The notes under the pieces: model-generated
Told to the model about the DNA's origin: nothing
The model's database searches: none
What the model saw: only the letters and a program-made list of their open reading frames with translations
Part shown: positions 15,001 to 18,617 of the stretch, piece by piece
Layout: each line of letters opens with the position of its first letter
How positions within the stretch are numbered: the first letter of the stretch is position 1
Made by a program: the position numbers and the translations under genes
Assembly: GCA_020523885.1 (NCBI GenBank)
Contig: JAJAPY010000001.1
Coordinates: 124,001 to 188,000, forward strand
Length of the DNA stretch: 64,000 nt
Direction of reading: 5' to 3'
Source: Candidatus Liberimonas magnetica
GTDB lineage: Bacteria; Elusimicrobiota; Endomicrobiia; Endomicrobiales; JAFGIL01

Positions 15001-16313
15001 AATTTGACCTCGCCAAACGGTTATTAAAGTCCCTATCAGCCGCAGGCAAGGTTAACGAAGCTGAAATAGAAAAGGCTGTTACCGGGAACACTGTTTTAAA
15101 TAACGAAAGTATAAAAACTTTGGCTATGCTCAAGGGTATTACGAACTCGCCGGAAGTCATGAACAAAAACAGCAAAGAGCTTGAAAACCTGTTCGGGGCT
15201 GAGAATCTCAGGACTGCCAGGTATCTGGAGTGGGTCAAGGCCAAACAAATAGCGGACGTGGCAGATCTGATACACAAGAAAGAAGGAAAAGTTGTAATTC
15301 AGTTAAGCGGCGCAGGATTAGAAGATACCGTAAGGCACGAGCAGGTGGTTAATGAAATAATTGAATGGCTGCGCATGTTCGACGGTATAAGGATCGATGT
15401 GTCTGGTTTAGGCGAAGGCCAGCAGGGTATTGAGGTTTTGAGCCTGTTCGCAGGAAAGCTGAATTCTGGGATCAAAATGGAAGCGGCTAAAGAGGCTCTG
15501 CTGCACGGCGCAAGGGCCGGGGATGTGTGGCGTAATAAAACGATCGTGTTTGATATCGGGACAGCTCAGGGGATGGAATGGGAAGGAAATATAAGAGATA
15601 TTCGCTGGAAATACGGTTTCAAGTTTGCCGGAAAATTCATGTACCAGCAAGGCGGAGTCCTGGATGTTGATGTTTCAAAGATAGATAAAACAAAAGGCGA
15701 GGAAACGCTGAAGGAAGTATTTACCCGCGGTGCAGAAGTAGTGAATCTGGTCCTTGGTTCAAGCGAAGGCGATGAACTTATACGGCTTAAAAGCATAGCT
15801 GATAAGTCCGAAGGATTTAATATATTTAACGCCTGCCAGTTAATAAGCAGTTTATCGAGCGCAGTGAAGGTCAGCGGTGAATACGGCAGGTATCTGGAAG
15901 GCTACAAAAGAGGCATGAGGATGATCGAAAACTGCGACGGCATGGACCTGGCTAAAGTAGTACAGATAATAGAAATGCTAAGGAAGGTCGTTAAGATAGA
16001 TGATGAAGGAAGGAAGATACTAAAAGACCTGAAAGCAAATAATTGGAAGGTTAATCATCTAAAGGATATTCTTAAGGAGTTTTCATCGGATAAAGCCGGC
16101 CTTGAAAATGTCGATGCCCTGGTGGCAGAATTGAACAAACTTATATATGAAGCCAATTCCCCGGAAAAAGTAGCTGAGCTTTCAGGGTTTATTAAAGGGG
16201 TATTTGGAGACGGATTTGAACACGCGATGGAAATGAATATTATGGAAAACCTTAAAATGTACGCCCAGCCTGCCGCAGTTAATGCTGTAAAATCAATTCT
16301 TGTTGCCGCATAA
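21..16313 (+). CDS. Giant multidomain protein A (>=5430 aa, 5' end probably outside window)
   Basis: An uninterrupted reading frame covers positions 3-16313. The first ATG is at 21, but the frame is open to the window edge and no convincing ribosome site precedes it, so the true start may lie upstream. Regions in order: glycosyltransferase-like (aa ~47-543), protein-kinase-like (~627-768), PD-(D/E)XK-like (~995-1105), GNAT-like copy 1 (~1312-1494), three copies of a Fic-like module (~1556-2435), GNAT-like copy 2 (~2514-2697), Ala/Lys/Glu-rich linkers, two membrane hairpins (~3144-3344), a coiled coil of about 900 residues, a third membrane hairpin (~4448-4509), a HEIGH motif (4588-4592) and an unrecognised helical C-terminus. 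I recognise no single family. The mixture of enzyme-like, membrane and coiled-coil parts suggests an envelope-associated protein, which is inference. Downstream is a ferredoxin gene with its own promoter. Confidence 0.9.
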   Translation: MAEELQNPSSPFNTALGYESKGFVSDSEAILSIFQSGQKIPELLASPYGNTITIRSFISSDNSRTAELRRSLESYIESINLYHPGEQVRIIVFDDSNGKYADITKALVDEFKGRVEYVGPVEKERFIDEQAKRAGMTPNEQVRNTLLFNKNFIGYYLQKPYIVADEDLTAQAFALNSEAAKLARDIGDRLAKGIPVTDIINELSTKYPSLPDKWKDLLMRYGSVIPVSTLENIIEKVIAGDSDYFKLVPTDVLSAMNNASLRGSAKGGQTVTVDTGLVGDIDFSAFEIISQYISTLDEKYRSGAVGEKISHSIPRFNDILFESEKGIVFMILGMAAAFQMPFPSLKFKLRNDDVLLSFLTAQASESAIREDANVSLYHKRGARNIRNLAAFYKWEIMGSGLLVPLIEDNLNRLIYGGVKPGPSAVSQSYDELAALLQQTSENYDYTGPGEKDRTSKLICDFVDSQLKAAAKYIEDLEKQKSAHPDKAASIDQVIAEFRTEFHLDSQNPRDELYKEVRAFLVDEIQNEAQFIHVWNQLMENRQSQQELQPIIDDLAGKEAPDRKADKTEMKDEQKKEEAKAAPGMTAKRAVQIGDILSAIADKLRSRGTDLKTDAAADMQLSEIVREIDENLDFIELLGIGGFSIVIKVKDKTDNREKALKIAFDKTGANLSHEKELLNRITRANVRNVVKIDREVGSQSILEEYIAGKNLKANTLSVEAGKLTERFYETLMDAARDLAKLNLYLDDINSMMLDENRGYLVDVEMFKEVSEQDGGEQEALKRSIKTIENERWIAIYPRLTKKLGRMPEDAEYEGVLSIFLNGQNGEQSTIDGAIEGFLKEDRNDAEKNDTLRKKLSLLGITSDAEQAGIMGRYGDNIEGLLERISQIEKIIEALEAATGIPDGVKAEIIKKGLRHKDFIKGLRQAGLTDAQIKIALEIIQSLANPKQQEVKGAKKVKENTTEPFARLQELGRGVLSEESFRLLAGDIDGLRKLLRRLIRALRTRDTPNIHGVLGELSGVARLAEAGHAAVYLGLGLGVDIDILTADGLFVEEKNYNQGYTDSREELIEFTGIKTKYEKIEKFLELLKTPTNERSNEALEVLKGIFGDRVDDVINGSYPVNMALSISVEAFAGKGRGHASIQQMLDDIGSNLGNADKLKDIYARIYETSPEIYIWIAIVAPEIRHSMIEWMRDSGHTAGPPQIIELLGRLHNERFADSVLISPFFDPTGKTPPYTFKGKELSTHIVELPADIRTLIEKEFGPAAGINEAVRTAVNAAAGPVIAGADKIAEKVGGAASRSDAGKAAGASPEAKQISFARLFDSEAVLAQDDRLGRIIDIGKVWKSLKPSEKEELARQLTELDYEAFGIRSFESVKKDWMDKLYKANLYILFDNDGIVKGYSETELTAKEAVLNKIAAYQKDRGRGAFLMDTLLGRLKTLDVKALKWKEVGDDIGFYLSYLTENAFYGIEVYYAYSQFTAYPVTFKDLTPQQLEENIAYYERNRARIEAKQWKDLEAKKARSTKGVLSKAKVVVEPEIDAVGSGFWGRSSWDNGKIVPDNELVRDESQILGERMQESNYQRNSLILRSKILELVASGERIDGQKLVDYVRSFNSITMLGYDKFDLNAQKDYSPYFGENKYFGDLDLVSLAGEILGPKKENIIRNAAPLLNKIIELRNAGVQEYIDAVFDFYSFIMFESESKIFATVNNSFLMNMVNSMLRLRGLNGISHGHIDIFILERDIHRRDYGNPNIDVGRSDFVNRVALANPGKVSAEYIQKLYNAAKPFLLKTTMKDWYAMPPIIDESQKAETAGGAAKDLVGELDWEGALEVLWDSIISSSKQQPSGPSDDKSVVERFGSKTNQENYRKNSEAVRRMFVELMGKPGSRSKSIDNMNFDEFAKYLISMHETMVLGEDGKTIYIPPTVLELMKYRESKYINQEALEYKARQYVVDRVAGNFNTPFEEKIIQLTILYRTIREFRKNSINDGEHTLEDIVWDIIEFYYFAMRHFGWPFERVNESFFINMVNAMLQMHGLNPISTEVESRFADLEGEEYYKGFYELIASENSEKLDKNAVNRYKRNDIMSKVIDAMRSLEENRRKDEEEQVKGDSRQNEKKGSTADAFKAAADTLAEPVTAVTDAIAGEVGDVKRSSGSSETGASAAKDLVGELDWEGGLKVLWDSIIESSEQQTSGPTDDKSAVEQFGSKRNQDNYRKNSEAVRRMFYELMGMPGSKAKSIDTMDFDEFVKYLRNMHSTLLLGEDGKTIYIPRTLFTHLKSVDDYSLQEEPLETRATRYVVERVAGKFNRPFKDVAVPLNLVYRALREFRKISVNDGKHTLEDIVWNIAEFYYFAMHHFSWPFERANESLFINLVNGLLQLHHLNPIPTSVELELVKYRGEEFYKRFFELVAEKNSDKLDKDAVNRYKGTDIVSRIVDVMLSQEENGRKDAKEQAEVDAATGEKTQATGTSTDEAIKDAGKRLAQKLKEAGEKKRREAEIDATRNGAQETKAEVTRKVGEMAGGSTAKQISFTRLFDSDAVLAQDDRLGRIIDIRKIWESLSPAEKEDLARQVTEVDNDAFKWSEDLKWMEQLSDSSIDFHILFDNNGIVKGFNVIYPGIGQTTKLDRIATYQTDKERGRGTFLLNTLLSQLKAMDKKELKIEPADETAKNFYISYLRETAYYKLSNDGILIYLDTLKNLTLQQSQENNHNYELINSVGKYIVIGGIVWTINQIWLNGKVFIKDANNEKEETAKALNPDEVHQIFETKEDAEASIEVNADKSTTRAEEKKGAIGTTIDSAFEDAAKRLARKLREAKAKEKTEAEIDATKERAREDVLTKEEVQTGTMTEFTDMQKAGSPAFGKGQTEPQVVPLDNQTAAKAAAQTDEGVVGKVVGKMKEARTGVEEALKTEAARRAAEKEATEKEALQNALRRALGDFQPAAKADEDISSGVKLVKDVFKNYLDAEQMRRLNGIIEIAKGHPALLAELINLTRLLRRLVRALNAYNSLLKRLLYEDSLGALAGIRESISVFIFLNKEIKRTIGNINHLADGVNGLGFLTEILNTSIAPVEKNIKGAVELSKRLEQGEKAIQSLFTQGSAAAQPVNFEQEMKRSSDALSDEGAIDRSNLEKVAKLLEHIAAAEAIEASERREKGADITAKILGGFAFFGGQALALLLMLVKVLTIGQDINIFGHTVRLGVGPLLALILTALIFIGRASWIIMSGIYSIMQDLNEASVRGVNIAALANQADTMDKASIQKMENEIAEQKKKAQMRREARKLEISPTLDFGTLRDAFAFPAAGLLAIGLTAVFFPIAPGVLLAAVAAAFGLGVIDLFTGFRLFGAADFLFEKLIEGVVNAMKGLEKGIHEKAEDIKFNEQFIRQLLDNQMKSWQSMWHVYNKIKELTDQQDTIIGEIKSRLNGALKRFDGFSKKADVFEGDMQKEAEEAARALSRLQQAVTDMETVYSKAEQKAMDIQNSMQESSNRVADLLIGLEKLVEEAKRAKERAQLDVEEQVREADGLISELKNLIVTLETVRARINQMNSLFNSSRVSTFQELINATREQFKLQADITALIKKQDEKLKELSKIPARVEAIRKRLKEEIEDKILPEAQKLAERVLAEQRSATKLMEQLAQLRLETLREAQIIKEAAEKDAAIVASTGQDWAARKAELDKEAGEIQAELDGINSKIDEAEKLTPQIEAGLADFQGQLEIFENAQREMNLHLQLDKLQSAELDGLIQELKLAYGPDKVHKAADGTYYVSSVSNDKLNGLLKDVNEKAKKAAENKKEIDRLRSEVQALQRNLNARITQFDRAYQKYTELIKEYKIQAGQLMKKLGDAETTGLARLDAVRADIQVMYDNIMKVDPQKYIGEIKKVYEEALEVVNLSVSALRQRERNIAEESRTADASVNAAYERLVKAIAQAVQATVVDPLNKALADANKLKDFIEKNPSRIVIPGVHADDRGEITGLIQSMAGEYSVTINTAGEDLVVEISQKNIDSLEDTNINGKSLEELIAMLKRTNDYIRRLQDLNSQLIRRSKAIMDAAIAKRNELSQARYQKELEEYNRSRDGLLRELAAAEEKQRTQQQMRERKRSLGISEEDDAGAYESEVQRSVGAIQAAINSLSGKKPGNISLRRATHSGGQSLPDLKAGNRDDGGLDTSRVALGIARRLMEAAQGYAPLTSDERAILERQIGGQAAGAASDKATAEAAAEAAKIIAKLGGRNARPKQGPDAQGLTINIIPPSPAELAQEQSAKGAQAKLEQAGRDTENLRLAKLRLSEPDEHAQRMQAERANRIALAMEEAAERAKLPEGLRMKLAGVTLTDPDGPVSYSVTQEGARKGRLSSEEGPTAEGIMRQRIIDLNGELAIQTQVSRQVRESISQELAQHPVMRDNPTVDVAEARASMESRGSRLAIDPRDGRTVTLPPVHSEPAQAKPSQSAPAKPAAPAPAAAPAGPGAKAYSFVGRALIALGTSLIALAIVEALLHISILAAQVAGFSSGAVILFYTVQFSTLVLAKFSKVTPEKQQLVLDEITETVNDLNLQQAQQGQGKPIALNTGYLSKRWNPAPARTINEGEYYVLDIDLKLISGLPKWQRGLIIEHEIGHITESGNTAKSEATRMGKIWNEITNSLKDMKRFLRPALRPGVAAAGAALQITRRDSFVSRQARNLMGGYLIRIASGQENEQELKGMAKLGVKLVNIRMLEAGTAGLVLLAENINVNVGNSMVSINVYGQNRKLEDCPGEISDIFIEVSDKTQLSDLGIKNILPYAGIKTIIELKEGVLNAANNELMAKTLGISGFKPLAVEMDDRLTEEKFQDYSSTADGLLAKDKMLVSSQWVRSLVVRSGSQLTAGMANMRIYLQELSVEIGNRYDAKGSLLRNEKKHGKEMSEGEVWARVIIGALGIEAEDRIVGKLADVNDFNEQMRGSVNVIELSGWMPSDSLKQENRGLYAPVIDSLAVDLSKECKQYGVKDKELDRIMTEIKDLASQAAGREAINGVLADDLRRQEFDLAKRLLKSLSAAGKVNEAEIEKAVTGNTVLNNESIKTLAMLKGITNSPEVMNKNSKELENLFGAENLRTARYLEWVKAKQIADVADLIHKKEGKVVIQLSGAGLEDTVRHEQVVNEIIEWLRMFDGIRIDVSGLGEGQQGIEVLSLFAGKLNSGIKMEAAKEALLHGARAGDVWRNKTIVFDIGTAQGMEWEGNIRDIRWKYGFKFAGKFMYQQGGVLDVDVSKIDKTKGEETLKEVFTRGAEVVNLVLGSSEGDELIRLKSIADKSEGFNIFNACQLISSLSSAVKVSGEYGRYLEGYKRGMRMIENCDGMDLAKVVQIIEMLRKVVKIDDEGRKILKDLKANNWKVNHLKDILKEFSSDKAGLENVDALVAELNKLIYEANSPEKVAELSGFIKGVFGDGFEHAMEMNIMENLKMYAQPAAVNAVKSILVAA
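160..1650 (+). other. Giant A domain: glycosyltransferase-like N-terminal region
   Basis: The segment resembles the start of GT-A/GT2-type folds. A strand-helix unit contains SLESYIESINLYHPGE followed by the strand VRIIVFDDSN, and an acidic D165-E166-D167 (VADED) could be the metal-binding DXD. Later, LRNDDVLLSFL and HKRGARNIRN resemble the acidic and basic motifs seen after the acceptor loop in such enzymes. The assignment is by pattern only and may be wrong. Any other GT-A-like nucleotide-sugar-binding fold would also fit. Confidence 0.35.
1900..2330 (+). other. Giant A domain: protein-kinase-like fold
   Basis: A glycine-rich loop (LLGIGGFSIVIKV) is followed by ALKIA, which would carry the ATP-binding lysine, and then by a glutamate-bearing helix (LSHEKELLNRI). 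Further on, YLDDINSMMLD and GYLVDVEMF occupy the places of the catalytic loop (D-x4-N type) and the DFG aspartate (here DVE). The order and spacing fit a compact serine/threonine or aminoglycoside-type kinase fold. The HRD histidine is not kept and the C-lobe is short, so activity is uncertain. Confidence 0.5.
3000..3330 (+). other. Giant A domain: PD-(D/E)XK nuclease-like motif
   Basis: The stretch around aa 1017-1053 reads helix RLAEAGHAAVYLG, then strand VDIDIL with D1038 and D1040, a turn, and strand LFVEEKN with E1050 and K1052. A buried aspartate followed by a strand ending E-x-K is the hallmark of the PD-(D/E)XK nuclease fold, found in restriction enzymes and many polymorphic toxin tips. 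No nuclease family is recognised. Giant B has its own version of the motif. Confidence 0.45.
3954..4500 (+). other. Giant A domain: GNAT-like acetyltransferase, copy 1
   Basis: Starts with KQISFARLFDSEAVLAQDDR and runs through LYILFDNDGIVKGY (beta hairpin) to AAYQKDRGRGAFLMDTLL. In that last segment RGRGAFLM stands where GNAT enzymes bind acetyl-CoA pyrophosphate (R-x-x-G-x-G/A followed by a helix). Copy 2 at 7560-8110 is clearly homologous, sharing most of the first 45 residues. The acceptor substrate cannot be told. The two copies bracket the Fic-like modules. Confidence 0.5.
4685..5390 (+). other. Giant A repeat module, divergent copy (Fic-like?)
   Basis: A divergent first copy of the module repeated at 5449-6300 and 6478-7325. 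The shared core is the helix around NNSFLMNMVNSMLRLRGLNG, which matches NESFFINMVNAMLQMHGLNP in copy 2. Upstream parts are only loosely similar. The fold suggestion is explained under the next copy. Alternatively this is simply an all-helical repeat without known relatives. Confidence 0.4.
5449..6300 (+). other. Giant A repeat module, copy 1 (degenerate Fic-like?)
   Basis: Begins AAKDLVGELDWEG and ends near AMRSLEENRRK. It is followed by a close second copy about 1.03 kb downstream, and the pair is a tandem duplication with long identical stretches such as YRKNSEAVRRMF. Within it, MHETMVLGEDGKTIYIP resembles the flap region of Fic proteins (LH..L..G..G.YR). W2005-PFERVNES with its following helix aligns with the Fic motif HPFxxGNGR, but His is replaced by Trp and the Gly and Arg are lost. 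If the relationship is real, this copy cannot transfer AMP. Confidence 0.45.
6478..7325 (+). other. Giant A repeat module, copy 2 (degenerate Fic-like?)
   Basis: Second close copy of the module, beginning AAKDLVGELDWEGGLK. The presumed active-site segment is WPFERANES, degenerate in the same way as copy 1. Most differences from copy 1 lie in the middle (TLFTHLKSVDDYS against VLELMKYRESKYI). The duplication therefore looks fairly recent, with the helical core conserved. It is followed by an Ala/Lys/Glu linker and then GNAT-like copy 2. Confidence 0.45.
7560..8110 (+). other. Giant A domain: GNAT-like acetyltransferase, copy 2
   Basis: Homologous to copy 1. TAKQISFTRLFDSDAVLAQD opens the domain, and ERGRGTFLLNTLL is the presumed acetyl-CoA loop. 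It is flanked on both sides (7423-7500 and 8393-8476) by a near-repeated linker containing KRLA-KL-EA and ending EAEIDAT. This pattern suggests that the domain plus linker moves or duplicates as a unit. Confidence 0.5.
9450..12900 (+). other. Giant A: two membrane hairpins followed by a ~900-residue coiled coil
   Basis: Hydrophobic pairs occur at aa ~3144-3215 (GGQALALLLMLVKVL and LGVGPLLALILTALIFIG) and ~3283-3330 (GLLAIGLTAVFFPIAPGVL and LLAAVAAAFGLGVIDLF). After these, aa ~3345-4330 is almost uninterrupted charged heptad-like sequence rich in K, E, Q, A and L, typical of an extended coiled coil. The layout resembles a membrane-anchored rod such as those of SMC-like or tethering proteins. 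Which side of the membrane it faces cannot be decided here. Confidence 0.75.
13360..13900 (+). other. Giant A domain: membrane hairpin plus HEXXH metallopeptidase motif
   Basis: Two hydrophobic segments (aa ~4448-4509, ALIALGTSLIALAIVEALL and GAVILFYTVQFSTLVL) precede a short globular stretch ending IIEHEIGHITE. H4588-E4589-I-G-H4592 is a zinc-binding HEXXH, and KSEATRMG some ten residues later could supply the third ligand glutamate. A membrane hairpin followed by HEXXH and a downstream Glu is the layout of M48/M56-type gluzincins. The domain is short, so it may be a remnant. Confidence 0.5.
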
Positions 16314-16355
16314 ACATAACAGCATTAATCTATTCTCGCTTATTTAAGATAATTG

Positions 16356-16384
16356 TTGACATGGCAAAAGCAACATGATATAAT
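16356..16384 (+). promoter_or_regulatory. Consensus sigma-70 promoter for ferredoxin
   Basis: TTGACA at 16356-16361, a 17-base spacer and TATAAT at 16379-16384 form a perfect housekeeping promoter. It lies 106 bases before the ferredoxin ATG. The untranslated leader contains the word-repeat hairpin at 16414-16470. Confidence 0.9.
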
Positions 16385-16413
16385 CGCTAACATAAAAAGA
16401 AAATAAAACCAGT

Positions 16414-16470
16414 GATAAGGGGTAAGGTGTAAGGGGTAAGAAACTACTTCAATTCTTACTGCTTATCCCT
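16414..16470. repeat. Word-iterated inverted repeat (GGGGTAAG type)
   Basis: The left arm is a degenerate iteration of GGTAAG/GTGTAAG words (16414-16440). The right arm carries the inverse, CTTACTGCTTATCCC (16455-16469). The core stem GTAAGAA (16436-16442) pairs with TTCTTAC (16453-16459). It lies in the 5' leader of the ferredoxin gene and belongs to the same structural class as the elements at 20785, 22762, 23922/24346 and 31151, but with a different word. Confidence 0.7.
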
Positions 16471-16490
16471 GAATTTAATGGAGGTGTAAA

Positions 16491-16679
16491 ATGAAGGTTT
16501 ATATTGACAAGGAAGCCTGTACCGGCTGCGGATTATGTGTTTCTACCTGCCCGGATGTTTTTGATATGGACGAGAACCTGGCTGTGGCAAAGCAAAGGAA
16601 TATTAATGACAAGAATAAGGAAAGCGTGAAACAGGCAGCAAAGGATTGCCCGCTTGAAGCTATTAAAATAGAAGAATAA
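16491..16679 (+). CDS. Ferredoxin, single [4Fe-4S] cluster
   Basis: A 62-residue cytoplasmic electron carrier. The cluster ligands are C10, C13 and C16 (C-TGC-GLC) plus C53 followed by proline (DCPLEAI). C20 occupies the position that forms a disulfide in Thermotoga-type monocluster ferredoxins. A strong ribosome site (GGAGG) lies six bases before the ATG. It has its own consensus promoter and terminator, so it is monocistronic. It could accept electrons from the KorABCD oxidoreductase encoded about 5 kb away, which is inference from function and not from shared transcription. Confidence 0.95.
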   Translation: MKVYIDKEACTGCGLCVSTCPDVFDMDENLAVAKQRNINDKNKESVKQAAKDCPLEAIKIEE

Positions 16680-16689
16680 ATTAGTAAAC

Positions 16690-16736
16690 AATAGCCGCAG
16701 GTTCCTAATCAAAAACCTGCGGCTATTTCTTTTTTT
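16690..16736 (+). terminator. Rho-independent terminator after ferredoxin
   Basis: A perfect 14-bp stem, AATAGCCGCAGGTT (16690-16703) with AACCTGCGGCTATT (16714-16727), has a 10-base loop and is followed by a run of T. It starts 10 bases after the ferredoxin stop. Confidence 0.95.
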
Positions 16737-16779
16737 AATTTGACTATTCCACATAGCTTGCTACGTGGTTCCTTTTCAG

Positions 16780-16873
16780 GTCATTGCGATCCCTCAAAGA
16801 GGGAGAAGCAATCTCGAAAATGATCTTGCAACGTCGAGATCGCCACGGCCACCCATGGTGGCCTCGCGATGAC
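16780..16873. repeat. Palindromic interspersed element of the GTCATTGCGA type
   Basis: Ends in near-inverted GTCATTGCGA (16780-16789) and TCGCGATGAC (16864-16873). It contains three internal hairpins: CCCT/AGGG, ATCTCGA/TCGAGAT and GGCCACC-CAT-GGTGGCC. It includes the segment GAAGCAATCTCG, which recurs in inverse form inside the element at 21335-21461. Repeats with this core are scattered in many bacterial genomes. It occupies the leader of the nth gene and shows no coding potential. Confidence 0.75.
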
Positions 16874-16917
16874 AAGTCTTTGATATCGCTCAGCTTGTTT
16901 TGCGAAGGTTCAATTCC

Positions 16918-17547
16918 ATGAAAAACAATATTTTAGAAGCAATAAAAAGATTAAAAAAAGAATACCCGGACGCAAAGGTTGCGTTAAGTTATTCCAACCC
17001 TTTAGAGATACTTGTTGCTACCATACTTTCAGCCCAGTGTACGGATGAGCGGGTCAATATAGTTACACAGGCTTTATTTAAGAAATACAGGAAACTCGAC
17101 GATTACGCAAATGCGGACCTGAAAGAATTTGAGCAGGACATACGTTCAACGGGTTTTTACAGGCACAAGGCTAAAAATATCATAAATTCAGCAAAACTGA
17201 TATTGAAGAATTTTAAAGGCAAAGTCCCGGATAAGATGGAAGAAATATTGACCCTCCCCGGTGTTGCAAGAAAGACTGCAAATGTAGTTTTGGGCAACGC
17301 TTACGGGATAATCGAGGGGATAGTAGTAGACACTCATGTTATAAGGCTTTCACAAAGATTAGGGTTCACCAAAAATGAAGCCCCTGAAAAGATCGAACAA
17401 GACTTGATGAAGATAGTGCCGAAAAAAGACTGGTTTGCTTTTTCCTACCTCCTGCAATCCCACGGAAGAAAAATCTGTAAAGCCCGAAACCCGGACTGCC
17501 CCGGCTGTTTCCTGAATTACCTTTGTCCTTCAAGCGGCAAATTTTAA
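16918..17547 (+). CDS. nth: Endonuclease III (DNA glycosylase/AP lyase)
   Basis: A base-excision repair glycosylase for oxidised pyrimidines, 209 residues, the normal size. The helix-hairpin-helix LPGVARKTANVVL carries the catalytic lysine, VVDTHVIRL carries the catalytic aspartate, and the C-terminal C-x6-C-x2-C-x5-C holds the [4Fe-4S] cluster. I start at the ATG at 16918, which has GAAGG nine bases upstream. A TTG at 16900 would add six residues with no family support. The gene sits alone downstream of a palindromic element, and no clear promoter was seen. Confidence 0.95.
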   Translation: MKNNILEAIKRLKKEYPDAKVALSYSNPLEILVATILSAQCTDERVNIVTQALFKKYRKLDDYANADLKEFEQDIRSTGFYRHKAKNIINSAKLILKNFKGKVPDKMEEILTLPGVARKTANVVLGNAYGIIEGIVVDTHVIRLSQRLGFTKNEAPEKIEQDLMKIVPKKDWFAFSYLLQSHGRKICKARNPDCPGCFLNYLCPSSGKF

Positions 17548-17576
17548 TTGACACACCCAGAAGCTTATTATATAAT
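17548..17576 (+). promoter_or_regulatory. Consensus sigma-70 promoter for hicBA
   Basis: TTGACA (17548-17553), a 17-base spacer and TATAAT (17571-17576). It begins immediately after the nth stop codon and lies 38 bases before hicB. HicB proteins usually repress their own promoter, and no clear operator palindrome is visible. Confidence 0.9.
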
Positions 17577-17614
17577 CTAAATGTATTATGTGTAGCATGT
17601 GGGAGAAATAATTT

Positions 17615-17833
17615 ATGAACAAAAGATTTAATGCGGTTATTACTAAAGAAAAAAAATGGTATGTAGCTCACTGCGTTGAATTGGATGTAGTCAGCCAGGG
17701 AAAAACCATTGAAGCAGCCCAGAAGAACTTAAAAGAGGCAGTTGAACTTTATCTTGAAAGCTTTAGTAAAGATGATATCCCTGAAAGCAAAGGTGAAATG
17801 GTTATATATCCCTTTGAAATTGCCGTTAGATAA
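17615..17833 (+). CDS. hicB: HicB-type antitoxin
   Basis: 72 residues with the partial RNase H-like HicB fold: FNAVITKEKKWYVAHCVEL (strand hairpin), VSQGKTIEAAQKNLKEAVEL (helix), then a short tail. There is no DNA-binding domain after the HicB core, so this is the short form. It lies five bases before hicA, antitoxin first, transcribed from the consensus promoter at 17548. Its role would be to neutralise the HicA mRNA interferase by direct binding. Confidence 0.9.
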   Translation: MNKRFNAVITKEKKWYVAHCVELDVVSQGKTIEAAQKNLKEAVELYLESFSKDDIPESKGEMVIYPFEIAVR

Positions 17834-17838
17834 TTAAA

Positions 17839-18054
17839 ATGGTTAAGCTTCCAATACTTTCAGGACATAATTTAATAAAAGTATTAAAGAAAGCCGGATT
17901 TGAAATTATTCGACAAAAAGGCAGCCATGTTAGTTTAAGTAAAGAACAATTTAGAACAGTAGTTCCTCTTCATGACGAATTAGCCAAAGGTACTTTGCTT
18001 GCCATCCTCCGCCAATGCGGCCTGACCAAAGAAGATATTTTTAAATTGAAATAG
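17839..18054 (+). CDS. hicA: HicA-type mRNA interferase toxin
   Basis: 71 residues with the double-stranded-RNA-binding-like HicA fold. The catalytic histidine is in QKGSHVSL, and the C-terminal GTLLAILRQCGLTKEDI helix is typical. Paired with hicB upstream. HicA toxins cleave mRNA in the cytoplasm when the antitoxin is lost. The key residues are present, so it is probably active. Confidence 0.9.
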   Translation: MVKLPILSGHNLIKVLKKAGFEIIRQKGSHVSLSKEQFRTVVPLHDELAKGTLLAILRQCGLTKEDIFKLK

Positions 18055-18067
18055 GGAAGGTTAATAA

Positions 18068-18511
18068 ATGATTTCAGTAATTATTGCTGTTATTGGATTA
18101 ATAGCATCTGTTGTTACTGCTTCTTTATCTTATTACTTTGCCAAACAACAACAAATAAAAATACAAGAACGTAGGTTAAAAGAAGAATACTATAAGTCGT
18201 TTATTAAAGCCCTTAGCGATGTCGCAATAGATAATAAAAGTGATGAAGCACTAATAAAAATGTCTGAGGCGTTTAATTCTCTTATAGTAATGGGAAGCCC
18301 TGAAGTTGTTGAAAAAGTGATGGATTTTCATGATTTTGTAAAACCAAGTAATAAGGAAATAAATAGATTATCTCAAGAGTGGCTACAAAAACATGATCAA
18401 TTATTAAGAGAGATGGTAATTGTAATGCGTAAAGATTTATTTGGTAAAGAAAAAAATATCAATAATTATCTTCATAATGTTCATTTAGTCGGTGGAAAAC
18501 TCAATAAATAA
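18068..18511 (+). CDS. Small membrane-anchored protein of unknown function
   Basis: 147 residues. An N-terminal hydrophobic segment (ISVIIAVIGLIASVVTASLSYYFA) is followed by a charged helical cytoplasmic part. No family is recognised. It begins 13 bases after hicA with the ribosome site AGGGAAGG, so it is probably cotranscribed with hicBA. Single-helix proteins of this shape are common in defence and toxin loci, but nothing in the sequence shows a function. Confidence 0.75.
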   Translation: MISVIIAVIGLIASVVTASLSYYFAKQQQIKIQERRLKEEYYKSFIKALSDVAIDNKSDEALIKMSEAFNSLIVMGSPEVVEKVMDFHDFVKPSNKEINRLSQEWLQKHDQLLREMVIVMRKDLFGKEKNINNYLHNVHLVGGKLNK

Positions 18512-18551
18512 TTATTAATAACCCTATCTAAATTTAACACTTGCCTTATTT

Positions 18552-18591
18552 TCTTATAGCTTACAACTTACGGCTTAACACTTCATTAAGT
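18552..18591. repeat. Degenerate word repeat (CTTATAGCTTA type)
   Basis: A string of CTTATAGC, TTACAACTTACGGC and TTAACACTT words. The word CTTATAGCTTA also forms the arms of the inverted repeat at 20785-20870, so the same short unit lies on both sides of the pcrA gene. It overlaps the pcrA promoter. Confidence 0.5.
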
Positions 18592-18603
18592 ATTTGCTAT
18601 AAT
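18575..18603 (+). promoter_or_regulatory. Sigma-70 promoter for pcrA/uvrD with very short leader
   Basis: TTAACA (18575-18580), a 17-base spacer and TATAAT (18598-18603). The ATG at 18618 lies only 14 bases past the -10 box, so the transcript would have about 8 bases of leader. No Shine-Dalgarno sequence is visible. Confidence 0.8.
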
Positions 18604-18617
18604 CTTTTAAACAAATT

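Noticed and set aside
266-15796. Minus-strand ORFs opposite giant A, the longest at 14432-15277 (281 codons)
   Set aside because: The translations are Ser/Ile/Leu-rich mirror sequences with no family features, and giant A is coherent across them.
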